Origin: an uncultured Paracoccaceae bacterium
Lineage (GTDB): Bacteria; Bacteroidota; Bacteroidia; Flavobacteriales; Flavobacteriaceae
Length of the DNA stretch: 64,000 nt
Assembly (NCBI GenBank): GCA_943788135.1
Contig: CALSPC010000001.1
Location: forward strand, 1-64,000
Direction: 5' to 3'
Under the pieces are notes generated by a model that saw nothing but the letters and a program-made list of their open reading frames with translations, searched no databases and was not told where the DNA came from. Shown here piece after piece: positions 54,174 through 62,676 of this stretch (position 1 is the first letter of the stretch; the number at the start of each line of letters is the position of its first letter). A program made the translations under genes and the position numbers.

Positions 54174-54992
54174 ATGCTCACGCTTAAAACAAAAGAAGAA
54201 ATAGAATGCATTCGCGAAAGTGCCCTGATTGTTTCCAAAACACTGGGTATGCTTGCAAGTGAGGTTAAACCAGGAGTAACAACCTTACATTTGGATGCAC
54301 TTGCCGAAACATTTATTAGAGATCATGGCGCTATTCCTGGGTTTTTGGGGTTGTACGATTTTCCGAATACACTTTGTATGAGTCCAAATACTCAAGTCGT
54401 TCATGGTATACCAAATAATACGCCTTTAGAAGAAGGCGATATTCTTTCCATTGATTGTGGAGCTCTAAAAAATGAATTTTATGGCGATCATGCCTATACC
54501 TTTGCTGTAGGAGAAATCGATGCTGAAACTGAAAAGCTATTAGAGGTTTCTAAAGCGTCTCTTTATGAGGGTATTCGAGCTTTTAAACACAATAATCGTG
54601 TAGGTGATGTTGGATATGCCATTCAAAATTATTGTGAATCTCATGGCTATGGTGTCGTCAGAGAGCTCATTGGCCACGGTATTGGGCGTGTTATGCATGA
54701 AGAACCCGAAATGCCAAATTATGGAAAACGAGGCCGAGGGAAAAAATTTCAAGAAGGAATGGTGGTTGCGATTGAACCCATGATTAATATGGGGACCCAC
54801 AAAATCAAGCATCATAGCGATGGGTGGACAATTACCACAAAAGATAATAAACCCAGTGCTCATTTTGAACACAATGTAGCACTTGTTGATGGCCAACCCG
54901 AATTATTGTCAACCTTTGCTTATATTTATGAAGCATTAGGCATAAAAAGTAATGAAGAAGAAGGATTAAGAGTAAATCCTTTAACACTATAA
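54174..54992 (+). CDS. map: Methionine aminopeptidase, type I
   Basis: This 272-residue enzyme removes the initiator methionine. The dimetal site is visible in 'DILSIDCGALKNEFYGDHAY', 'RELIGHGIGRVMHEEPEMPN', 'MVVAIEPMINMG' and 'AHFEHNVAL'. No N-terminal zinc-finger extension is present, so it is the short type Ia form with a slightly longer C-terminus. The DUF3050 gene follows after 11 bases. Confidence 0.94.
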   Translation: MLTLKTKEEIECIRESALIVSKTLGMLASEVKPGVTTLHLDALAETFIRDHGAIPGFLGLYDFPNTLCMSPNTQVVHGIPNNTPLEEGDILSIDCGALKNEFYGDHAYTFAVGEIDAETEKLLEVSKASLYEGIRAFKHNNRVGDVGYAIQNYCESHGYGVVRELIGHGIGRVMHEEPEMPNYGKRGRGKKFQEGMVVAIEPMINMGTHKIKHHSDGWTITTKDNKPSAHFEHNVALVDGQPELLSTFAYIYEALGIKSNEEEGLRVNPLTL

Positions 54993-55003
54993 TTAACCAA
55001 TAG

Positions 55004-55801
55004 ATGAGTCGTATACAAGAGGTTGAATTACAACTAGAACCCTTAAGAAATCAGCTGAAATCGCACCCCTTATACAGTACACTTTCTAACATGGAAGATA
55101 TTGCTGTATTTATGGAAAAACATGTGTTTGCCGTATGGGATTTCATGTCATTACTAAAATCACTTCAAAATCATTTAACAAATATCAATGTCCCTTGGAC
55201 GCCCAAAGGCAAGGGTTCTACGGCGCGGTTCATCAATGAAATTGTAATGGCAGAAGAGAGTGATGTAAATGAATTGGGAGAAGCCATGAGTCATTACGAA
55301 ATGTATATTGATGCCATGGATCAAGTTGATGCAAACACCAGCCCAATAGGATTGTTTATTAATGCTCTTGAAAACGGCGACCGCATTGAAAATGCAGCAA
55401 AGAAAATCGATTTAGAGGCACCAGTTTTGGCGTTTATCCAATTTACAATGAAGGTTATAAATTCTAAAAAACCGCATGCGATTGCATCGGCATTTACCTT
55501 TGGACGAGAAGATGTGATTCCAGATATGTTTTTGGAAATTGTAAACCAGTCGAAAACTAAAAATGATGACAACAGCTATAGCAAATTACTCTACTACTTG
55601 AATCGTCATATCGAATTAGACGGCGATGAGCACGGCCCAATAGCATTAAAGATGGTGGAGGAACTTTGCGGAGAAGACACCACTAAATGGACCGAAGTTT
55701 TAGAAACTGCAAAAGAGGCGTTAAAATTCCGTCTTAAATTATGGGATCATATTACTGAAGCTATCGTTCAACAAAATGTAAAAGAAGTGCTAAACACTTA
55801 A
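55004..55801 (+). CDS. DUF3050 (heme-oxygenase-like fold) protein
   Basis: This 265-residue protein matches DUF3050: 'LKSHPLYSTLSNMEDIAVFM', 'EKHVFAVWDFMSLLKSLQNH', 'STARFINEIVMAEESDVN' and 'NRHIELDGDEHGPIALKMVE'. The histidine/glutamate motifs recall iron-binding heme-oxygenase-like proteins, some of which are di-iron oxygenases. Reaction and substrate are unknown. The methyltransferase frame continues in phase right after its stop codon. Confidence 0.87.
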   Translation: MSRIQEVELQLEPLRNQLKSHPLYSTLSNMEDIAVFMEKHVFAVWDFMSLLKSLQNHLTNINVPWTPKGKGSTARFINEIVMAEESDVNELGEAMSHYEMYIDAMDQVDANTSPIGLFINALENGDRIENAAKKIDLEAPVLAFIQFTMKVINSKKPHAIASAFTFGREDVIPDMFLEIVNQSKTKNDDNSYSKLLYYLNRHIELDGDEHGPIALKMVEELCGEDTTKWTEVLETAKEALKFRLKLWDHITEAIVQQNVKEVLNT

Positions 55802-55804
55802 ATT

Positions 55805-56572
55805 TTGAAAACACTTTTCAAATTTATTTTAAACCTTATTCCCAGACCACTCCTCATTTCATTGAGTTATGGCGTTCGACCTGTTCTGGTTTTAGTTTTG
55901 AAAGGAACCACCTATACTGATCCTATCGACGGTAAAAGTTTTCGAAAATTTTTACCCTATGGCTATGGAAACCAACGAGAAAATGTACTCTCTCCTTCTA
56001 CCCTTTCATTGGAACGTCACCGTTTATTATGGCTGTATTTAAAAAATGAAACTGACTTTTTTACATCGCCAAAAAAAATATTACACTTTGCACCTGAGCA
56101 AGCGTTTCATAAGCGTTTTAAAAACATTAAACATTTTGACTACGTTACTACCGATCTGAATTCGCCAATTGCAACGGTCAAAGCAGATATTTGTAACCTT
56201 CCATTTGAATCCAATAGTTTTGATGTTATTCTATGTAATCATGTGCTTGAACATATCTTAGACGACACCAAAGCCATGCAAGAACTCTATCGTGTGATGC
56301 AGCCAGGCGGTATGGGTATATTTCAAATTCCTCAAGACCTAAATCGTGATAAAACATTTGAAAACCATACGATTACGGATAAAAAAGAGCGTGCTAAAAT
56401 TTTTGGGCAGTATGACCATGTTCGGGTTTACGGCAAAGATTACTTTGAAAAACTAAGATCGATCGGTTTCAAAGTAGATGAAGTAGATTATACCGCTCAA
56501 TTTTCGGATCAAGACCTCGACAAATACCGCTTGGCAAAAGGCGAAATTATTCCAGTAGTTTATAAATTTTAG
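55805..56572 (+). CDS. Class I SAM-dependent methyltransferase
   Basis: This 255-residue protein has SAM motif I-like 'ILHFAPEQAFHKRFKNI', 'YVTTDLNSPIATVKADICNL', motif IV 'FDVILCNHVLEHILDD' and 'RVMQPGGMGIFQIPQ', the pattern of a type 11 methyltransferase. No ATG is available: the frame begins TAA (stop of DUF3050, 55799-55801), ATT, TTG at 55805, so TTG is the likely start. The N-terminal 'FILNLIPRPLLISLSYGVRP' is hydrophobic/basic and may touch the membrane. Substrate is unknown. It converges on apbE. Confidence 0.85.
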   Translation: MKTLFKFILNLIPRPLLISLSYGVRPVLVLVLKGTTYTDPIDGKSFRKFLPYGYGNQRENVLSPSTLSLERHRLLWLYLKNETDFFTSPKKILHFAPEQAFHKRFKNIKHFDYVTTDLNSPIATVKADICNLPFESNSFDVILCNHVLEHILDDTKAMQELYRVMQPGGMGIFQIPQDLNRDKTFENHTITDKKERAKIFGQYDHVRVYGKDYFEKLRSIGFKVDEVDYTAQFSDQDLDKYRLAKGEIIPVVYKF

Positions 56573-57543
56573 TACAATTGAAACCCATTAAACCCTTCTG
56601 TTTCGAGTACATTATTTTCATTAACAAAAACAATAAAGACTTTTAATCCTAGATGCCTCTTAAGAAATGTTCTGATGTCTTCTAAACGCATGGATTGAAG
56701 TGCGGTAGCATAGGCATCTGCCACCATACAATTACGAGAAATAACAGAGACACTCAAAATACCTGAACGAATTGGGTAGCCAGTTTTGGTGTCAATAATG
56801 TGCGTATAGCGGTTGCCTTCTGCATCGCGCTTAAATTTTCTGTACGTTCCAGATGTCGCCATCGATTCGTCTTGGAGGGTAAGGGTATTAATATAGGGTT
56901 GGTCTCCGCTTAAATCGGGATGTTGAACCCCCACTTTCCAGGGTGTATTCTTAACCGAATTGATGCCTTTGGCACGAATTTCACCTCCTATTTCTATTAA
57001 ATAATTTTGAATGTTTTTAGACTCTAAATAGCGTCCAATCACATCCACACCATAGCCTTTGGCTATAGCGTTAAAATCTAAACGTGAAGCTTTTGGTTTA
57101 GAAATCACGCCATTGCTAAGATTAACTTTATCCATACCGACAGACTGCATCAGTTCGTTTATTTTTAGACTATCTAAAGCTTCTATTTTACCTTCTGGTC
57201 CAAAATCCCATGCATTGACTACTGCTCCTATTGTAGGGTCGAATTTACCTTGAGTCTTTGTATAGATCTCTTTTGAAGTCTTAAAAACGGCTTCAAAATG
57301 GTGATCAATAACAAGCGTTTCGTTTAGGTTTACTTTTGAGATATCAGAAGTTGGAATATAGGTGGACATCGAACGGTTGATTTCAAAAAACAAACTGTCA
57401 AACGCTGTTTCAAAATTTTGACTACTGTCGTAAATAATAGAATACGTCGTTCCAAAAACAGGTCCAGTTACTCGTAATTGTTCGGGTGTATGAGAACAGG
57501 AAACTAGTCCTAAACAAAAAATAAGAAGTAGTTTTTTTATCAC
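56569..57543 (-). CDS. apbE: FAD:protein FMN transferase, lipoprotein
   Basis: This 324-residue enzyme transfers FMN from FAD to threonines of target proteins. It has a lipoprotein signal ('LLIFCLGLVSC'). ApbE motifs follow: 'DPTIGAVVNAWDFGPEG', 'LDFNAIAKGYGVDVIGRYL', 'YLIEIGGEIRAKG' and 'RYTHIIDTKTGYPI', with the magnesium-binding 'VADAYATALQSM'. It lies downstream of the nqr operon on the same strand. NqrB and NqrC need covalent FMN, so these are the expected targets. It is separated from the small upstream gene by 6 bases. Confidence 0.94.
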   Translation of the reverse strand: MIKKLLLIFCLGLVSCSHTPEQLRVTGPVFGTTYSIIYDSSQNFETAFDSLFFEINRSMSTYIPTSDISKVNLNETLVIDHHFEAVFKTSKEIYTKTQGKFDPTIGAVVNAWDFGPEGKIEALDSLKINELMQSVGMDKVNLSNGVISKPKASRLDFNAIAKGYGVDVIGRYLESKNIQNYLIEIGGEIRAKGINSVKNTPWKVGVQHPDLSGDQPYINTLTLQDESMATSGTYRKFKRDAEGNRYTHIIDTKTGYPIRSGILSVSVISRNCMVADAYATALQSMRLEDIRTFLKRHLGLKVFIVFVNENNVLETEGFNGFQLY

Positions 57544-57549
57544 TCGGTT

Positions 57550-57927
57550 TTAATTCAAATTTGTTTCTATGACTTGAATTCCATTATATTCTATGAGATA
57601 TTCTTCATTAAGATATATGGGCAATTCTTCGCCTTTAGGATTTCCGATTCCGACGCCGGCATATAAAACTTTGGCATCTTTGTCTTGCGCATGTGTTTTA
57701 AAGGTTTCCATCCAAACCACATCGTAGTTGTTCGGGTTATCGGGTAATTTTACCACGCGTACAATCACAAAAAAGTATTGACTGTTTTTGTCAATACATA
57801 CAAATTGCGGGTGTTTTTTGAGTTTACTATTAATGGCTACAAACTCAAAACCACGGGATTCTAAATCCTTACCAACGTGGTTCATTGCTAGGTTGTGCAT
57901 TTCTTGTTTTGACAGTGGTTGACTCAT
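57550..57927 (-). CDS. Small conserved-looking protein between nqrF and apbE
   Basis: This 125-residue protein (ATG at 57927; the frame opens to 57954) is soluble, without signal or membrane segment. It contains 'GKDLESRGFEFVAINSKLKK', 'HPQFVCIDKNSQYFFVIVRV' and 'LYAGVGIGNPKGEELPIYLN', suggesting a compact alpha/beta protein of the Holliday-resolvase-like or nuclease-like size class, but no catalytic motif is evident. Proteins at this position are sometimes labelled Na+-NQR subunit F by proximity; there is no NqrF domain here. It has its own promoter behind the nqrF terminator and is followed by apbE after 6 bases, hinting at a maturation role. Confidence 0.7.
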   Translation of the reverse strand: MSQPLSKQEMHNLAMNHVGKDLESRGFEFVAINSKLKKHPQFVCIDKNSQYFFVIVRVVKLPDNPNNYDVVWMETFKTHAQDKDAKVLYAGVGIGNPKGEELPIYLNEEYLIEYNGIQVIETNLN

Positions 57928-57931
57928 ATGA

Positions 57932-57939
57932 CAAAAATA
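57932..57939 (-). promoter_or_regulatory. -7 promoter element embedded in the nqrF terminator tail
   Basis: The minus strand reads TATTTTTG at 57939-57932, matching TAnnTTTG. It ends 4 bases before the ATG at 57927, so the transcript would be nearly leaderless. The box lies within the T-rich tail of the terminator at 57945-57966. Confidence 0.5.
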
Positions 57940-57944
57940 CAAAA

Positions 57945-57966
57945 AGCCCAACACAAGTGCTGGGCT
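57945..57966 (-). terminator. Terminator of the nqr operon
   Basis: On the minus strand AGCCCAGCAC (57966-57957) pairs with GTGTTGGGCT (57954-57945) with one wobble pair and a 2-base loop, followed by TTTTTGTATTTTTG. It begins 25 bases after the nqrF stop. Confidence 0.8.
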
Positions 57967-57990
57967 AGATTATAAAAAATTTAGAAGTGG

Positions 57991-59298
57991 TTACCCTCCA
58001 AAGTCATCAAATCGAATGTGCTCATCTGGGATTCCATAATCTTCACCCATTTTTTGAACCGCTTGATTCATTAATGGTGGTCCACAGAAATAAAGTTCGA
58101 TGTCTTCTGGAGACTCATGGTGACTTAAATAATTATCGATCACACAGTTGTGAATAAACCCAACAAAGCCATCACCCTCGCCATCAATGCCGTCTTTTAC
58201 TTTCCAATTATCTTCTTCCATAGGTTCAGATAATGCTAAGTAAAACTTGAAATTAGGGAATTCTTTTTCGAGTTGTTCAAAATGGTCTAAATAGAACAAT
58301 TCACGTTTAGAACGTCCACCATACCAATAGGTAACTTTACGACCTGTTTTTAATGTTTTGAATAAGTGATATAAATGCGAGCGCATTGGCGCCATTCCTG
58401 CACCTCCACCAACATACAACATTTCTGAATCACTTTCGTTAATAAAGAATTCGCCATAAGGACCAGAAATAGTTACTTTATCACCTGGTTTTTGGGCAAA
58501 TATATAAGAGGATGCAATTCCTGGATTAACGTCCATCCAACTGTTTTTAGCACGATCCCATGGTGGCGTTGCGATACGCACGTTTAACATAATCTCACGC
58601 CCTTCTGCAGGGTAAGATGCCATAGAATAAGCACGTTCTACAGTTTCACTGTTTTTCATGGTTAATGGCCAAAGACCAAATTTGTCCCATTCCGCTTGAA
58701 ACTTGTCTGCTGTTTCATGTTCTTCTGGATGGGCTGTAATGTCTATATCTTTAAAATTGATTTCACATTCTGGGATTTCAATTTGGATATAGCCTCCTGC
58801 TTTGTAGCCCATATCTTCTGGGATTTCTACTACAAATTCCTTAATAAAAGAGGCAACATTATAGTTACGCACTACAGTGGCTTCCCATTTTTTAATTCCA
58901 AAGACTTCTTCTGGAATTGTAATTTCCATATCTTGTTTAACCTTCACTTGACACGATAAACGCGCCCCATGTTTCAATTCTTTTCTTGAAAAATGTGGGG
59001 TTTCTGTAGGAAGCGCTTCACCTCCACCAGAAAGCACATGACATTCACATTGGATACAGGTTCCACCACCACCACAGGCAGAGGGTAAAAATATTTTATT
59101 ACCTCCAAGAGTAGACAACAATGTATCTCCTGATGCAACTTCAATTTCGCGTTCACCATTGATAAGGATCTTAACAGGTCCTGATGGTGATAGTTTTTGT
59201 TTGACAAAAAGGAGCACACTAATTAATAGTAACGAGGTCACTAAAAATGCTACAACAGTAGCTAAAATGGTTCCGGTTGTTCCAGCGGCTAAAATCAT
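57991..59298 (-). CDS. nqrF: Na+-translocating NADH:quinone reductase subunit F
   Basis: This 435-residue subunit accepts electrons from NADH. It has an N-terminal membrane helix (about 8-32). The [2Fe-2S] ferredoxin domain has cysteines C75, C81, C84 and C116 ('CGGGGTCIQCECHVLSGG', 'ARLSCQV'). A FAD/NADH reductase module follows, with 'ERAYSMASYPAE', 'KVTISGPYGEFFI', 'LYVGGGAGMAPMRSHLYHL' and C-terminal 'ELYFCGPPLMNQAV'. It is the last gene of the nqrABCDEF operon, 1 base after nqrE. Confidence 0.97.
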   Translation of the reverse strand: MILAAGTTGTILATVVAFLVTSLLLISVLLFVKQKLSPSGPVKILINGEREIEVASGDTLLSTLGGNKIFLPSACGGGGTCIQCECHVLSGGGEALPTETPHFSRKELKHGARLSCQVKVKQDMEITIPEEVFGIKKWEATVVRNYNVASFIKEFVVEIPEDMGYKAGGYIQIEIPECEINFKDIDITAHPEEHETADKFQAEWDKFGLWPLTMKNSETVERAYSMASYPAEGREIMLNVRIATPPWDRAKNSWMDVNPGIASSYIFAQKPGDKVTISGPYGEFFINESDSEMLYVGGGAGMAPMRSHLYHLFKTLKTGRKVTYWYGGRSKRELFYLDHFEQLEKEFPNFKFYLALSEPMEEDNWKVKDGIDGEGDGFVGFIHNCVIDNYLSHHESPEDIELYFCGPPLMNQAVQKMGEDYGIPDEHIRFDDFGG

Positions 59299-59299
59299 A

Positions 59300-60013
59300 T
59301 TAGTTAACTATTTTTATTTGATTATCTACTTCTGTTTCAATTTCTGTAGTTTCTGCAACTACTTCTTTTGGTTCTTCTTTCGTCTCTTCATCGCCTCCAG
59401 TAAGCATACCTCCAAAGCTTAAGAAACCGATTCCCATTAGACCAGTTACAATGAATGTAATTCCTAAACCTCTAAGGGGAGCAGGTACATTAGAATAACG
59501 GATTTTTTCACGAATGGCTGCAATAGCTAAAATCGCTAAAAACCATCCAATTCCTGAAGATATACCGTAATTAACAGCGAGTCCTAAGGTTTCAATCTCA
59601 CGAGATTGCATGAATAAAGACCCTCCTAAAATGGCACAGTTTACTGCAATTAATGGTAAGAAAATCCCTAAGGAATTATAAAGTGAAGGTGAAAATTTTT
59701 CCACCACAATTTCAACAAGTTGTACCATGGTTGCTATCGTAGCAATAAACATAATGAACGACAGGAAACTAAGGTCATACTCAGCAAATTCTGGGCCTAA
59801 CCACACAAGCGCTCCAGGTTGTAATAAATATTGGTCTAACAACCAGTTTAAAGGTACTGTAATCGCCAATACAAAGATGACGGCGGCACCAAGTCCTACG
59901 GCAGTTGCTACTTTTTTAGAGACAGCTAAATATGAGCACATGCCCAAGAAAACTGCAAACACCATATTATCAATAAAAATTGATTTGAAAAATAATTCGA
60001 TGTGTTCTATCAT
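59300..60013 (-). CDS. nqrE: Na+-translocating NADH:quinone reductase subunit E
   Basis: This 237-residue membrane subunit has six helices. Cysteines C26 ('LGMCSYLAVS') and C126 ('AVNCAILGGSLF') correspond to those that, with NqrD, hold an iron or [2Fe-2S] site in the middle of the membrane. The C-terminus carries an extra acidic tail of about 30 residues ('DEETKEEPKEVVAETTEIET') beyond the usual length near 200. It lies 30 bases downstream of nqrD. Confidence 0.96.
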   Translation of the reverse strand: MIEHIELFFKSIFIDNMVFAVFLGMCSYLAVSKKVATAVGLGAAVIFVLAITVPLNWLLDQYLLQPGALVWLGPEFAEYDLSFLSFIMFIATIATMVQLVEIVVEKFSPSLYNSLGIFLPLIAVNCAILGGSLFMQSREIETLGLAVNYGISSGIGWFLAILAIAAIREKIRYSNVPAPLRGLGITFIVTGLMGIGFLSFGGMLTGGDEETKEEPKEVVAETTEIETEVDNQIKIVN

Positions 60014-60043
60014 TGTCTTTTATTTAAATTCTTACTGAAGAAA

Positions 60044-60688
60044 TTAATCTTCAATTAATGTTGTGTTTCTACTGCGTTGTACCCATATAATAAGGCCAAC
60101 AATAATCAAGGCCATTGGCGGCATGAGCATAAATCCATTGTTTTCATATCCCGTAGAATAAAGCCCTGTCTTTTCGATTGGATCTCCCAATACAGGAATT
60201 CCGAAAAGCGTTCCAGATCCTAAAAGCTCTCTGAAAAATCCAACAGCTAGAAGTATTACTGCATAGCCTAAAGCGTTTCCTATACCATCTAAAAAGGCTT
60301 TCCATGGGCCATTTCCAAGAGCAAAGGCTTCAAAACGTCCCATAATAATACAGTTGGTGATAATTAATCCAACGAAGACAGAGAGGGTTTTACTAAGCTC
60401 GTAAGCAAAAGCTTTAAGCACTTGATCTACAATAATTACTAAGGACGCCACAACAATAAGTTGGACGATAATTCTAATTTTTGAAGGAATGATGTTACGC
60501 ATCAACGAAATCACAACATTTCCAATTCCTAAAACGAACAGTACTGCAATTCCCATCACTAGAGATGCTTTGAGTTCTGCGGTAATCGCTAAGGCAGAAC
60601 AAATCCCTAAGACTTGAATCGTAATTGGGTTGTTATCCGCTAACGGATCCGTTATTAGTTTGGCATCTTTTTTTGAAAGTAGTCCCAT
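60044..60688 (-). CDS. nqrD: Na+-translocating NADH:quinone reductase subunit D
   Basis: This 214-residue membrane subunit is homologous to NqrE and inserted in opposite orientation. C30 ('QVLGICSALAIT') and C113 ('IITNCIIMGRFEAFA') match the intramembrane iron-sulfur ligands known from Vibrio (C29, C112). Further family motifs are 'GNGPWKAFLDGIGNALGYAV' and 'GFFRELLGSGTLFGIPVL'. It starts one base after the nqrC stop. Confidence 0.96.
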   Translation of the reverse strand: MGLLSKKDAKLITDPLADNNPITIQVLGICSALAITAELKASLVMGIAVLFVLGIGNVVISLMRNIIPSKIRIIVQLIVVASLVIIVDQVLKAFAYELSKTLSVFVGLIITNCIIMGRFEAFALGNGPWKAFLDGIGNALGYAVILLAVGFFRELLGSGTLFGIPVLGDPIEKTGLYSTGYENNGFMLMPPMALIIVGLIIWVQRSRNTTLIED

Positions 60689-60689
60689 G

Positions 60690-61448
60690 TTAGTTCAATT
60701 GATTTTTTAAATTTTTAAAGTATGGCAAGTACAATTTAAGATCACTCTTTATCATTGCAGATACACCATCACCTGTAATTGTTGCACCGGCTAAAGCATC
60801 TACTTCATAGTCATCTTTTGTAAGGTTCTTAGGGTCATTATTGCCTTTAGCTACTGTAATTCCTTTGAATTCTCCAGTAGCGGTTAACAATTGTTCGCCA
60901 ACAAAATCGTCCATAAAATAACGTTGTTTGATGTTGGCACCTAAACCTGGTGTTTCGGCAGCATGATCAAAAAACGCACCTTGTATCACCATGTTTTCAT
61001 CAAGTGACACATAACCCCAAATGGCATCCCAAAGTCCTTTTCCTCGAATCGGAACGATATAAAAAGTTTGCTCGTCTTTTTCACCTACAAATAGTGGTAA
61101 TGCTCTAGTCCCTCCATTTTTGGCTTTAGCTTGTTCTTTTTTGACATCAATTAGATAAGCTTCTAAATTTTCATCAGCGCTTCCGTCAGCATTGACAGTC
61201 AACTGTTTTGAGATGTATTTTGAAAACTCACCCGCAACTTTATCGGTTCCAATAAATTTGATGTCTGTTGCACCGTTTTCATTGATGCCCATTGCATACA
61301 GGATGTTTTGTTGTTTTTCCATACGCTCATTCTCTTTAATATTTGGTTTAAGAGAAGAGGCCGTGAAAGCTAACAATGATCCTACGATGACTACCATTCC
61401 AATAGCAAATAAGATCGTGTATTTATTAGTATCTGTATTAGTACTCAT
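60690..61448 (-). CDS. nqrC: Na+-translocating NADH:quinone reductase subunit C
   Basis: This 252-residue subunit has one N-terminal membrane helix (about 12-32) and a periplasmic FMN domain. The covalent FMN site is T223 in 'DALAGATITGDGVSAMI', close to T225 of Vibrio NqrC. Other family motifs are 'GKGLWDAIWGYVSLD' and 'HAAETPGLGANI'. It is probably flavinylated by the ApbE encoded at 56569. It sits 2 bases after nqrB. Confidence 0.96.
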   Translation of the reverse strand: MSTNTDTNKYTILFAIGMVVIVGSLLAFTASSLKPNIKENERMEKQQNILYAMGINENGATDIKFIGTDKVAGEFSKYISKQLTVNADGSADENLEAYLIDVKKEQAKAKNGGTRALPLFVGEKDEQTFYIVPIRGKGLWDAIWGYVSLDENMVIQGAFFDHAAETPGLGANIKQRYFMDDFVGEQLLTATGEFKGITVAKGNNDPKNLTKDDYEVDALAGATITGDGVSAMIKSDLKLYLPYFKNLKNQLN

Positions 61449-61450
61449 AA

Positions 61451-62674
61451 TTATGCTGTTTTAACTTTAAGACGTTTCATTCGTTTTTTGACATTACCTT
61501 GAACCACATAATGGTCAATAGTTGGTGCAAATACATTCATAAGAAGAATCGCTAAAAAGACGCCTTCTGGATATGCGGGATTAAATACACGGATCATTAT
61601 TGATATAAAGCCGATCAAAAATCCATAAATCCATTTGCCTTTATTCGTTTGAGCAGCAGTTACGGGATCCGTTGCCATAAACACAGCTCCAAATAATATA
61701 CTTCCAATGATAAGGTGTTGCCAGAAAGGTACGCTCATTAATCCGAAAAACTTACTTGAAGATCCTATCCAACCCGCATCAACGACGCCGTTAAAAATGA
61801 GTCCCATTACAACAGCTCCGATTAATGTACTTACTATAATTCTCCAGCTTCCAATTTTAGTAAAGATCAAGAACAATGCGCCTAAAATAATCAGTAATTT
61901 AGACGTTTCTCCGACCGAACCTGGAATAATTCCAAAGAACATATCAGCAACGCTGTAAACAACCTCTTGACCCTGCGCATAACTTCCTAAAATAGTTTCT
62001 CCTGAAATAGCGTCCAAATTTTGACCAGCTGCTATAGCTTGATCTCTTTCGACAGCACCATGTACCCAAACTTTATCGCCACTCATCCATGTGGGATAAG
62101 CAAAGAATAAGAAAGCACGAACGGTTAGTGCAGGATTTAAAATATTCATTCCTGTACCACCAAAAACTTCTTTTCCAATAACGACACCAAATGCTACAGC
62201 AACTGCAAGCATCCAAAGTGGTAAGTCGATCGGCACAATAAGTGGCACTAACATCCCTGTAACTAGATAACCTTCTTCAACTTCGTGCCCTTTGATAATG
62301 GCGAATACAAATTCAATTGCCAATCCAACGCCGTAAGATACAACCACAAGCGGAAGCACTTTCCACATTCCGATTACTAAATTGCTCCACGTCCAGAACG
62401 ATGTTCCTAAAAACCCTTGGGCTGATTCAATGGTGCCTAAAGCTAAATGGTGTTGGTATCCTGCATTAAACATCCCAAAAATCAAACAAGGAACCATGGC
62501 CATAATTACGGTATTCATGGTACGCTTCAAATCATCGGCTGCCTTAATGTGCGTGCCGTTGTGCGTGGTTTCGTTTGGTAAATATAAAAACGTATGCAGG
62601 GCATTAAAAGCCGGAGCCATTTTAGTGCCTTTATACTTTTCTTTAATAATATGTAACTTATTTTTTAAACTCAT
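61451..62674 (-). CDS. nqrB: Na+-translocating NADH:quinone reductase subunit B
   Basis: This 407-residue membrane subunit carries riboflavin and covalent FMN and is thought to form the Na+ path. It has about ten helices with 'FGMFNAGYQHHLALG', 'EEGYLVTGMLVPLIVPIDLP', 'GKEVFGGTGMNILNPALTVR' and 'MATDPVTAAQTNKGKWIYG'. The expected FMN threonine is T227 in 'DAISGETILGS'; here the motif reads SGET where SGAT is the usual form. It follows nqrA by 2 bases. Confidence 0.96.
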   Translation of the reverse strand: MSLKNKLHIIKEKYKGTKMAPAFNALHTFLYLPNETTHNGTHIKAADDLKRTMNTVIMAMVPCLIFGMFNAGYQHHLALGTIESAQGFLGTSFWTWSNLVIGMWKVLPLVVVSYGVGLAIEFVFAIIKGHEVEEGYLVTGMLVPLIVPIDLPLWMLAVAVAFGVVIGKEVFGGTGMNILNPALTVRAFLFFAYPTWMSGDKVWVHGAVERDQAIAAGQNLDAISGETILGSYAQGQEVVYSVADMFFGIIPGSVGETSKLLIILGALFLIFTKIGSWRIIVSTLIGAVVMGLIFNGVVDAGWIGSSSKFFGLMSVPFWQHLIIGSILFGAVFMATDPVTAAQTNKGKWIYGFLIGFISIMIRVFNPAYPEGVFLAILLMNVFAPTIDHYVVQGNVKKRMKRLKVKTA

Positions 62675-62676
62675 TT

